Part shown: positions 11,701 through 21,848 of the stretch, piece by piece
Layout of the letters: every line of letters begins with the position of its first letter
Numbering within the stretch: position 1 is the first letter of the stretch
Assembly: GCF_021917145.1 (NCBI RefSeq)
Contig: NW_025813837.1
Location: 1,676,193-1,740,192, forward strand
Length of the DNA stretch: 64,000 nucleotides
Direction: 5' to 3'
From: Hypomesus transpacificus
Taxonomy: Eukaryota; Chordata; Actinopteri; Osmeriformes; Osmeridae
Translations under genes and position numbers: made by a program
Notes under the pieces: model-generated
The model's database searches: none
Seen by the model: the letters and a program-made list of their open reading frames with translations, nothing else
What the model was told of the DNA's origin: nothing

Positions 11701-14700
11701 GTGTGTGTGGCTGCACATGAATGTGTGTGTGTGTGTTGGGCTACATGAGGTGACACGGCGCCTGTTGATGTAGTGTGCAGGAGTCCGACAGTGGAACCTA
11801 CCTGTGCAGGGCGTCTAACCCCTACCTTCACCGGTCTGTGACGTCTAGGAGGATCAGCCTCAAAGTCCTGGGTATGTGCACACACACACACACACACATG
11901 TTAACCAATATATGAATATATCAATCATATTTGACTGGAGTTGTTAAATCAGTATTTATCTGTATCTCCTGACTCCTCCCCCCCCCCCCCCCCCCCCCCC
12001 CCTCTCTCTACACTGCCAGCCCCTCCCACGGTGAGGCTGGACCCCCTGGTGGCCACAGTGCCTGTGGGTGCTAAGGTGCTGTTCCAGTGCCAGGTGTGGG
12101 GGCACCCGGCACCTTCCATCAGGTGGCACAAACAGGGACTCCACTGGGAGACTGGCGGGAGGACCACTGTGGGGTACGTTCAGATGAACACAAGTGTTGG
12201 ACACTGTTACCTACTGATAAAATGACAGTGTTTAGGCCATTCTCGATATAGCTGCAATTGAAGGTGCTGTCCTAATAGTAACATGTACTGAAGGCTTTAT
12301 GATATCCTTAAAAACTGTAGTTCATACAGGAAGGGTTTTTCCAAACCCTTTTACACCAGCAGAGATTGAGGATATGGGATGACATGTAGACTAGAGGAAT
12401 TGGAAATCAGTGCAATTCACCTTTAGTCTATATATTGTAGTGGTGACATGAAACCAAAATGTGATTAGTGAGACTCTAACCTATTTCTAGGCTACAAGAC
12501 CAAAGCATAGTACCAAACAAAACCACCTACAATTATATTTCAGTGGGTAGGAGTGTTCTGTGTGAAGTTTTGGGGGTGAGAGCAGTTTGTCTGTTGCCAG
12601 GGTGAGGAACGCAAGCCTCTTCATCCAATCAGTGAGGAGTTTTGACGAGGGCATGTACACCTGTGAGGCCACCAACGCTCTGGGTCGCGTCCGGAGCACC
12701 GCCACGCTGCGCGTCGCCGGTAAGTTGCCATGGCGGCAGCCTTGAACAGAGGCCTGCAGAGACTGAGTTTGTGGGAAGAAAGGATGATTTCCTTTCCAGA
12801 TCTTGCAACAAACAAGGAATTATCAATCTTATGACTGAGGACCTGGAAAAGAAGGACTGCAATCAATGCTTATCAATGCATCAGGTGATGCTGACGTGGA
12901 CATTGTCAAAGCTGCAGTCAAGGCCTCAGAACATCAGCCCACAACCTTGATAGGGGAGGATACAGACTTACATTTACATTTACATTTATGCATTTAGCAG
13001 ACGCTTTTATCCAAAGCGACTTCCAAGAGAGAGCTTTACAAAAGAGCATAGGTCACTGATCATAACAACGAGGTAGTCCCAAACATTGCAAGCAGCCAAA
13101 ACATGAAGCATACATTGTGAAAAAACTAAACAAGTGCCAAAAGGGAAGACCCATAAGAGCATGCAGTTATACAAGTTACAAATTAAAACAACATGAACCA
13201 CAAAAAGTGTAGGACTGTACCCGTAGAAGAACAATCAACAGTAAAATCAATTTATTCATTCTTCTACTCTACTATGCTGGGACGAACAATATAGGCTTTT
13301 ATTTTTGTTCAGACAAGTCCAAAGCCACTAAAGTGTACAACGTCAGGGAGATGAAACAATTCCAGGGTGACTTGTTTTCCCAGTTGCTTGACACATGTGG
13401 TGGCAAACAGAAACTTGTGAATGGTGAATCATTCATCCAGTCCTATGCAAATGCATTTCTGCTCCCACATCAAGCATGTCATAGACTAGAGGACCATGCA
13501 AATATGTATAAATAAGAAAAGTATAAAAAATATATATAAAAAACTAAAGAAAAAAAAGAAGAAATATAAACAAATATATACTAAAATAAAACACAAAAAA
13601 AATGTTAAAGGGTTAGCGGTTGTGAGCCTTCCCGTGGCAGCCCTGTTTTGACTCATTTTACAGTACAACACAGTTATAATGAATGTATTCTTTATTGGAA
13701 TCAAAAGAAAACTACCAACACTAAGCAAAACAATATGAGAAATATGCAATTACTTAAGGGAAATTATACTTATTTTTCGCATAAATATGCTTTTAACCAA
13801 TTGCTTTAACATATGATTGTACTTGTAATCACTTATCTATCATGCAAATATGCTAAGGCGAAAACATGCATCAGGCACGAGTATTCCCAGTCTACGAGGA
13901 ATACAAAGGAGTAATGTTCATTTTAAGGACCTGACGACTGCCAATTTGAAAATGGGGCCTTTCTTGGAATCAAACTTTGGTAAACTTTTAGTATGTTTTT
14001 AAGGACATCTGATACTACTGTAACCACTGAGAAACCTTTTGTTAGAATTTTTGGGGGGGTCAAGCCATATTTGCAGCTGACTACTGTAGATTGAAGACAT
14101 GTTCTCTGAGAGAATCCTGTTGAATGGTATCTCCCTCTCTCTCCTAGCCCTCCTGTGAATCTGTAAAACGACCCACGTTGACACTTTCATCTCCTCCTCT
14201 CTCCTTATGGTCCTCCTCCCTGGGGGCTGTGTTGCTGCTACAGCCAGCCCCATCATAGTGCCCTGGCTGGGCCACGTGAGGAGCTTGCTGGGGCGCCTGG
14301 TGGTTCTGCAGTGCAGGGCGGTGGGGGTCCTCCCCATCAGCTACACCTGGAGCAAAGGCGACCTGCACACCCCCATCACAGCCTCCCAGGGGAGACGTGT
14401 CGATGGTGAGCCCCTTCTACACGTCCAGTTTACATGACATTTCATGCTTTTATCCAAGCGATATTCAAATTCAAATGCATATAGAAAGTACAGTAGAAGA
14501 CTAGGTATATTTATATACTTTCTATATACAGTCCTGTGTATACACATTAGGGATGGTAAGATTCACCGGTTCGCATCGGTGCTTCTGCATAAAAGCTCAC
14601 TATGCGATTGCCCAGATCAAAAAAGTGTGCACCGGATTTAATGTGGGATGAAATCGCGATGTATTGTTTCGAACATTTTTGCATCGGTATAATCCGATGT

Positions 14701-15975
14701 ATTTATATATATAGAATTATGTGTAAGCGAAAACCTTTAGAAATGTTACCAATGATTTTTGACCAAAATGTTTATATTGAGATAGTTTCCTCCTCTCTAA
14801 TTGTTTCTTAAGTGCGCTTATCTCCACTGCTGTCAGTGGCCAATCTCATCAAGTCTCTCACGAGTTGGAGGCGTGTTGGGGCGAGTGTTATTATTGGGGA
14901 GGAAGAGTTACAAGTTCCCAAGAACTGCAATGAATCAAAGGTTTTCCAAGGAAGATGGGCAATTTGACAAGACGCATGCAATTGGCAAGACATGTCGCGC
15001 TGCACTAAGTACACAGGCAGCAAGGCTAATGTAGTTGGTCACCTGAAGGGGCTGGTATTTGGGTGGAGACGTCTGCGTCCCCCTCGGATTCAGCTATGGC
15101 TACAGTATATTAAAGATACTTTTATGTATCTTTAATGTATTGGATCGTTGGCAGGGCATCAAGATGTGTATCGCATTGTCCTCAGTGATGGAGATGCACA
15201 TCCCTAATAGACATATGTCTCGTTTGAGGGGTGGGCATGTTTGGCGTGAGGGGAATGGCTCAGTGGTGGGAGTTGATCCAGTGGTCGCCGGTTCAAATCC
15301 CCCTTTGTGTGTTGCTTTAGATAAAAGCGTCTCCTAAAGAACTGCATTATTATAATAATGAGTTCATCTTCACCATGAAGGGAAGACTGTAGGGACAGGC
15401 AGACCAGCAGACCTCCTCTACATTACATTTAGTCATTTAGCAGACCCTCTTACCCATAGCGACTTACAGTAAGTCCAGGCACATTCCCCTGAGGCAAGTA
15501 GGGTGAAGTGCCTTGCCCAAGTACACAACATAATTTTGCATGGCCGGGAATAGAACAGCCATCTGACTCACATCTGACTCCTCTTGCAGAGAAACCAGGG
15601 CCTGGTGAACTTTGGAAACAGTGTGATATTTTAAACTGCCGTGTATGTTTCCTGGCAGTGTGTGACTCTCTGCTCTCCTTGTCTGGGTAGATGACGGAAC
15701 CCTCCGGATCACCAGTGTTCAGTGGTCCGATGGAGGACAGTACCAGTGTACGGCTGAGAATGGAGCAGGACGACAGCAGAGAAACACCGTCCTCATTGTG
15801 ATGGGTATGAGACCCGTCAATGTCTAATGCTTGTCTCTCTCTCTCTCTCTTTATCTCTCTCTCTTTATCTCTCTCTCTTTATCTCTCGCTCTTTATCTCT
15901 CCTCTCGCTTTCTCTCTTTTTTCACGCTCACACTTCCTCCCCACATCTCTCACCATCGCTTCTCTCTTCCTTTTG

Positions 15976-16056
<81 letters not shown>

Positions 16057-19000
16057 TCTCTCTCTCTCTCTCTCTCATACACACACGCTCTTTCTCTTTC
16101 ACAATATGATTTTATTCTGTTTTATAATGGCCTGTGAAAACGTTCCCCTTCCTCCATCTCCAGCTGAAGATGGCCCAGCTGATACAGACAAGCAGACAAG
16201 AAATGTTTCATCTGCTGTGAGTACGAGCTCAAAGTGCAGAAATATTTATCTCTTGGTTTTGGAGACCACCGTTTCCTGTTGTCAATAGTTACTTGTAGTG
16301 CTCAAATGGTACCGAATGAGTCAGCTTTCTGGTGCTCCTCTGCGGTTTTGTGTTTTCACAAGTAGTTCCAATTGGCTTGCTGTGTCCTCGTTATGTAAGT
16401 CGCCCATGTTTGTTTGGAAAAAGGAGTGTTCGCCACTGTGAGAACATCTCCTCTGAACCTTTCAGGCAACCCACAATGAAGCCCAACAAACAACTCACCT
16501 ATCAAACAAGTCAAACGGCGTCAAACTGAATTCTGGAACAACCCACCAACCACCATCCTCACACAGGGAGAACACAGGTGCCATGATCAGTTTCATCGAG
16601 ATCATTTCATTATTTGCCAGATTATTTTATTTTTTGACACAAATCTGTTTTGTCGGTTTTTCAGTCCAGGCATCACCATTCGACTCAACAACCTTTATTA
16701 GCAAACAATTTACTCTAGGGAATACCCTACCCCTCACATCTCCCAGGGAGGTCAGTGGACTGATGGGACGTCACCCACGGATCCGATCAGACCATCCCGC
16801 CTTCGACCCAACCCAGCACATAGTTACTCAGATCCAGCCCCCTGTGCCTGCAGAACTCTACAAACCTCCAGACCTTCTGGCCCAGTCACTGGTGTCCAAC
16901 CACCTGCCCTGGATACCAAATCCCCAGCCTCCACTGACACCCACCCAGCATTCAGTGACCCACATTCAATCTCTCCTTCATATCAAGCCCCTGAACACAC
17001 ACCACACACCCTCGACTGCTGGCTTTCAGCTTCACATACGTGAATCAACGCAGGCCTCATTTCCTGTCAGTGGTGTTCGTCAGTCTTGGGCTTCATCTCC
17101 CAATGCTGGTTCACCAGCACAGCCTCCTGACCTCTTGAACCAGTCCCCTTCCTTGCTACCCGACCCTACACAACTATTCACTAAGTCTCTGTCTGAGGCC
17201 CCTACTCTAGACCCAGTCCTGCAGCCCTCTGTCCCTCCTCTAGACCCAGGCCTGCAGCCCTCTGTCCCTCCTCTAGACCCAGGCCTGCAGCCCTCTGTTC
17301 TGCCTCTAGACCCAGGCCTGCAGCCCTCTGTCCCTCCTCTAGACCCAGGCCTGCAGCCCTCTGTTTTGCCTCTAGACCCAGGCCTGCAGCCCTCTGTCCC
17401 TCCTCTAGACCCAGGCCTGCAGCCCTCTGTCCCTCCTCTAGACCCAGGCCTGCAGCCCTCTGTTTTGCCTCTAGACCCAGGCCTGCAGCCCTCTGTCCCT
17501 CCTCTAGACCCAGGCCTGCAGCCCTCTGTCCCTCCTCTAGACCCAGGCCTGCAGCCCTCTGTTTTGCCTCTAGACCCAGGCCTGCAGCCCTCTGTTCTGC
17601 CTCTAGACCCAGGCTTGCAGCCCTCTGTCCCTCCTCTAGACCCAGGCCTGCAGCCCTCTGTCCTGCCTCTAGACCCAGGCCTGCAGCCCTCTGTTCTGCC
17701 TCTAGTCCCAGGCCTGCAGCCCTCTGTCCTGCCTCTAGACCCAGGCCTGCAGCCCTCTGTCCTGCCTCTAGACCCAGGCCTGCAGCCCTCTGTCCCTCCT
17801 CTAGACCCAGGCCTGCAGCCCTCTGTCCCTCCTCTAGACCCAGGCCTGCAGCCCTCTGTTTTGCCTCTAGACCCAGGCCTGCAGCCCTCTGTTCTGCCTC
17901 TAGACCCAGGCTTGCAGCCCTCTGTCCCTCCTCTAGACCCAGGCCTGCAGCCCTCTGTCCCTCCTCTAGGCCCTGACCTAAAGCCCAGTGACGATAACTT
18001 GTTTTCAGCTTCTCAGAGTGTGTTTAAAGCAGCACCTACACAACCACTGGCATTTCTATCCCACTCTCAACCATCCCGAGGCAGACCTCAACCGTCCACA
18101 ACCCAGTCACAACCTCAACCACCCAAACACTATCCACAGCCACCTTTAGCCCAGTCTCAACCATCTCTAGCTCAACCCCAACGACCCCAAAACGTCACAA
18201 AACCCCCTTCACCCCAACCTCACCAACCCCAGTCCTCACGTGAGCAAACCTGGCATCCTCGTCTCCAAACCAAACCTACACATCCCCTCAACGAGGCCTC
18301 CATCCTCACCCCCTCACCACCACCACCTCTTCCCCTGACCCCAGAACCCCCTAGCCCTGACAGCCAGGTCCCCAGCAGCCCCCCAGTCACCACCATGGAC
18401 CCCCTCCGGCAGAACGCCAGCCAGTCTGCCAACCCAGCACCACCTGCAAGGTCAGCTGGGCCCAACCACTCGGAGCCCACCGAGAGGCTGAAGAGGAACA
18501 CCTCCCAGTCCACCATGAGGACCAGCGATGACCCCAGGTACACTGGTGGGTGGGGTTGGTATTGGTGGTGGATGAGGGGGGGGGTTAACAGGTTTGCACT
18601 TGCAGATGGCAAAGGGAGGAGGGGTGACTCTTTGGTTTTTATCTTTGTCACTTCCTCTTTTGGTGCAGAGCTTATCTATCTCGAAATAGAAAACAAAACT
18701 TGCAAATATTGCGTGCTATCAGTCAGATGAAGAATATGTTTTCACACCTTGGTCCATGCACACAGACAGCCAGTTTCCTCTGTTACTGGGTTAAACTGCA
18801 GTCTACTATGCGCTCAGATGAAAAGCATTTAGCATCTTAACCGCATGTGCTATGAATAATTGGTTTTTCACACCAACAAACTCTTCTGAGCTATAGAGGA
18901 GGAGGACTGTGAAAAATAGGAACAAAAAGCCCCAATGTAATTGACCCCAGGCATTTCATTTCTAAAACCAAACCTTAATTCACTGTCCCTTCGTCATCTT

Positions 19001-20508
19001 TCATATCGTCTTCATCTTCATCACCAGGGTGACGCCGAAGCCTCCGTCATGGCTGCCTGTGCTGGAGAAGCACGACATCCCCATCGTGGTCGGGGTGGGC
19101 GTGTCCCTCGCCTTCATCTTCATCACCATGGTCTTCTACTCGCTGGTCCCGAAGAACGAGCCTGCTCCGATTGGTCGAGGAGGTTAGTGAGGGTCGCCTT
19201 GAACCGACTGGACCAGAAACACTCATTATCTTGAATAAGCGTGGAAGGAAGTGTTTTTTCATGCACCATTCATAGGGATGATTATAGGACTATTACATTG
19301 GATTTACTTAGCTTTTATCCAATTATAAAGCATACTATGTTTGGAATTGGAAATCAATCTGGTGCCGACAAGCTCAGATCATTTTTGTGAAGGGTTTCTG
19401 TGAGAATCACCTCCTGGGAATGTTCTCCTCCAGTTAAGAGGAACCTGGGAGTACCTTGCAGACAAGCTGAATGTCTGGCCACCGGAAAAACATACGACAA
19501 CAGGTGACTTTGTTTGTCCCTAAACCTAGCCTCATCGTCTGCAGTATGTGCCAGGGACTTTTTCGATGAGCAAAATGTCACAACGTTTTTTCGGGTGTTC
19601 TGTGTAGGGCGTTTGAGGATAACGAGCTGATGGCGGTGATTGAGCAAAGCCCCAATACATCCGACACAAGGGCCCGACCCTCGACCAGCCCGGTCCCAAC
19701 CCAAACAGACCCCTCTTCAGACGGGCTCCAAGAGGGGCCCCCGGCCCGGCCCACGCCTGAACACTCAGTCATAGCAGATACCTCTCTGGAGCCCAGCCAG
19801 GACACCCTGGTCAGTGTGTGTGTGGGTGTGTGTGTGTGAGAATGTGTCAGATTGTGTCAGATTGTGGTCCCAAGGATTAAATCACTGGGACCTCATACAC
19901 AACACCATTGCACTGCCCTCACATTGACTGTGTCAGCGCCATATTCAACTGATCTGTAAGTCCTTATCAGTATCATACCTGACTTTCCGGTCCGATTCCT
20001 GCCCCCCCCCCCCCTTCAGGTGGACACCTCTCTGGATGAGGAGAAGGGGTGCACCCTATCCCACCCCAGTATCCAGCTGCAGTGTGTGGAGGACTGGATC
20101 GCCGGGGGGCCCGAGTACCCCTCGTTCCCGGACGCCCTCCCTCCCCCGTCGCCCTCTCCCTACCGCTCGCCCTCGCCCTCCCCGCCCAGCCTGCGCGAGG
20201 AAGCCTTCCGTTCCTCCCTCACCCTCCGCACGGCCGAACTGTGCACCACGCCTGTCCGTCACAGCCTGAGCATCTCCCACGGCAACATGCCCCTCCTCCT
20301 CTCCCACTGCGTGTCTCTGGGCCTCACCACGGTCGCCGTCGACGTCCATTTCTTCCCAGCGGCCAGTGCGGCGTCGGTGACGACGGCCGGCCAGCTGAAC
20401 ACCACCGCGCCGGCGACCGTCTCGCCCCAGGGGTCGCAAATGAGCTCCCGATTGGCTCACAGCCAGGAAAATGACCTCCTAATCTCCAGTATGCGCCAGA
20501 GTAAGTAA
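8705..20508 (+). CDS. Type I membrane protein with six Ig domains and a proline-rich repeat stalk
   Basis: Seventeen coding exons join with consistent phases to 1545 codons: 8705-8810, 9542-9808, 10142-10293, 10398-10551, 10828-11017, 11228-11322, 11514-11700, 11774-11871, 12020-12173, 12601-12719, 14244-14405, 15691-15804, 16164-16216, 16670-18537, 19028-19182, 19434-19503, 19608-19809 and 20020-20508 count as 18 blocks, the first being the signal-peptide exon. The signal peptide contains LVTFHLWLLFLSSS. Six Ig domains (residues ~36-599) each show Cys...Trp...Tyr-x-Cys, for example GTYHCEAQN and GQYQCTAEN. Most are split between two exons, as in I-set domains. Residues ~618-1239 are Pro/Gln/Ser-rich and include 24 copies of an 11-residue repeat. 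One TM segment (~1257-1279, IPIVVGVGVSLAFIFITMVF) precedes a ~265-residue tail. Adhesion or receptor function is inferred from architecture. I cannot assign a named family; there are no FN3 or kinase domains. The stop lies inside a splice-donor consensus. Confidence 0.8.
9906..10097. repeat. 48 bp pyrimidine minisatellite, four copies
   Basis: Four near-identical 48 bp units (starts 9906, 9954, 10002, 10050), each with CCTGTCCATCTCTC, lie in the intron between the Ig1 and Ig2 exons and form its extended polypyrimidine region. Confidence 0.92.
10521..10756 (+). repeat. 33 bp tandem repeat carrying an exon end and splice donor, seven copies
   Basis: Seven copies (starts 10521, 10554, 10587, 10620, 10653, 10686, 10719) run across the 3' end of the exon completing Ig2. 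Each unit encodes KSHAATLTVLG and ends in CTAG|GTAAG, so each copy holds a usable 5' splice site. Because 33 is a multiple of three, the frame stays open through all copies. Copies 4 and 5 have Ala-Met, copy 6 Asn-Thr and copy 7 Ala-Leu at the variable site. Confidence 0.93.
11978..12002. repeat. (C)25 homopolymer at a splice acceptor
   Basis: A run of about 25 C ends 17 bases before the acceptor of the Ig5 exon (exon begins 12020) and forms its polypyrimidine tract. Confidence 0.9.
12966..13230 (-). mobile_element. SINE-like repeat with the V-SINE-type conserved core
   Basis: Contains GCATTTAGCAGACGCTTTTA followed by TCCAAAGCGACTT, a core dispersed through teleost genomes. A simple TTTACAT tandem lies just upstream. 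It is in the intron between Ig5 and Ig6 and no coding is seen. Confidence 0.6.
14548..15206. mobile_element. hAT-type DNA transposon remnant with a BED-finger fragment
   Basis: The ends are inverted repeats, TAGGGATG at 14548 and CATCCCTA ending at 15206, with near-identical 8 bp flanks ATACACAT (14540-14547) and ATAGACAT (15207-15214). Inside, 14936-15050 translates as a decayed BED zinc finger (FSKEDGQFDKTHAI, then a CxxC-like region), as found at the N terminus of hAT transposases. The rest of the transposase is missing, so it cannot be autonomous. It lies in the intron that splits Ig6. Confidence 0.78.
15240..15345 (+). mobile_element. tRNA-derived SINE fragment
   Basis: An A-box-like segment (AATGGCTCAGTGGTGGGAG) and a B box (GGTTCAAATCC) are followed by TAGATAAAAGCGTCTCCTAA, the reverse complement of the core seen at 12990-13022. 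Confidence 0.6.
15422..15600 (-). mobile_element. V-SINE-like element
   Basis: Starts with ATTTAGTCATTTAGCAGACC, then the AGCGACTTACAGTAAG block and a block with GGTGAAGTGCCTTGCCCAAG. It ends in a decayed tRNA-like part on the minus strand (GGCCGGGAATAGAAC). It matches the better-preserved copy at 23622-23808. Confidence 0.75.
15833..16075. repeat. (CT)n-rich tract
   Basis: Long CT microsatellite with a less regular 5' half, in the intron before the exon at 16164. ORFs across it are artefacts. Confidence 0.92.
17207..17998 (+). repeat. 33 bp coding minisatellite (24 copies of an 11-residue repeat)
   Basis: Consensus LDPGLQPSV(P/L)P, with 23 good copies and a degenerate last copy (LGPDLKPSDDN). 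Copies differ mainly by a CCT/CTG or TTG codon (Pro or Leu), and one copy has Val for Asp. It makes up about a third of the extracellular stalk of the Ig-superfamily protein. High identity between copies indicates recent expansion or homogenisation. Confidence 0.95.
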
Positions 20509-21310
20509 GCAGAGAGCAAAGCCATGTTTAATCGTGACACGTTGACTTGAGGGACTACCCTGGCATACATTTGATTGTCTGTCAGCTTGACGTAGCCCTG
20601 TTTTGTCTATGTATGGCTATGAACAAGAGGGGTTGTGTTTGAGTTATTGGTATGTAAGAGGAAGTCCGTTTTTTTTCTTCTGAAGACTAGGCTTGAATTA
20701 GACTGTACATACTGCACTGTCACCTGTACTGACTGTACCATCTGGTGTATTTTTGTCTTTCTACTTGATATGCTATTTTATTACATTTTAGATGGAAGAA
20801 TAATATATTATTGCCAGCTCTCTTAAGCTGCCATGTGCACAGCTCACTGAATAGTTACAAGACTGGAGTGTAACGTACTGTACTTTGTATATTTTATACT
20901 TTTTGATTAAGGTAGAGATTACACAATTCGATTTTCTGGTATTTGTTTATTTAACACTGAAAAAAAGCCAAGGATTGTTGCAAAAATAAATCACCATTGC
21001 TGTTACACTGTCCATTCAGGAAGCCAACTCACCATCAACTATAGCTGTCAGGGTTATAGGCAGACTGTTACATCTTTACTGAAACCAAAGGAATTGTTAT
21101 TGGCTTACTGTCAATTACATCCAACAGCCCTGACTAAGCAACACCATAATCTGTGTGTGACTGTTCTGATGTTTCCATGGTGGACATTGTGTTGATGTCT
21201 GTTGTGAACCGTTTCCTAGACAAAATGCCTTTTGTCATTTTGGACTTGATACATTTTTGAATTGTACATTTTTTTAATTGTACTTACATACTTAATAAAC
21301 AAGTCTTATT
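20509..21310 (+). other. 3' UTR of the Ig-superfamily gene
   Basis: AATAAA motifs occur at about 20984 and 21293; the second is followed by a T-rich stretch. No further coding exon on this strand is seen before ptgs1, which converges from the right. Confidence 0.5.
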
Positions 21311-21848
21311 TCAGTGTATAAAAATGCCTCATGAAAAATAAATGGAAATGTGCATGAACTTTTACATTCTCATACTGTGACATGCAGTGAGTCTGGGCAG
21401 TATAAAACAGGTAAAGGAATACAGTTTGTATGCCACAAAACCATGGCAGCTTCTGTTCATTTACAAACAGATGTCGAAGTAGCAACACCTAAGGCCTTGT
21501 GGGAAGTATTCTGATGTCAATCTAATGACGGACGAAAATGGCCACACCACTTCTGGTAAACCAAAATAAATCAATATTTCACTACATTACGTTTTGTGTC
21601 ATTTGTGTCTGTTCAGAAGAAAAATCTAAAATCCCTTTCCATTTGCTAAACATCTGAAGATGATCTGATAAATTAATAAACAGTGGTACGTATTGTTAAC
21701 GTTGAAAAAACGAAACGTATTTCTATAAACTGTCAGACAAATTGTAGCCAACTGCAGTCAAAGCATTTTGTAAACATCCAGGTATCAAAGTCGAGAGAGC
21801 AGCTGACGGTGACTGAACCCCCCTGAGAGCTGAGCTTGGAACTCAGGG
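21311..21848 (-). other. Convergent spacer, probable ptgs1 3' UTR
   Basis: An AT-rich stretch between the Ig gene poly(A) signal and the ptgs1 stop. I see no minus-strand AATAAA within it. One lies near 20945 inside the 3' UTR of the opposing gene, so the two transcripts may overlap tail to tail. Confidence 0.35.

Noticed and set aside
15820-16288. Ser/Leu ORFs and the opposite-strand Arg/Glu ORF
   Set aside because: Products of a (CT)n microsatellite in an intron. The same applies to the tracts at 130-333, 46541-47133, 61507-61927 and 62947-63458.
18220-18651. 143-codon antisense ORF
   Set aside because: Antisense to the proline-rich exon of the Ig gene; the sense frame has matching splice phases and homologous architecture.
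20049-20474. 141-codon ORF and the antisense ORF at 20056-20460
   Set aside because: Alternative frames of the last Ig-gene exon. The 20020-20508 frame is the one continuous with the preceding exon phase.
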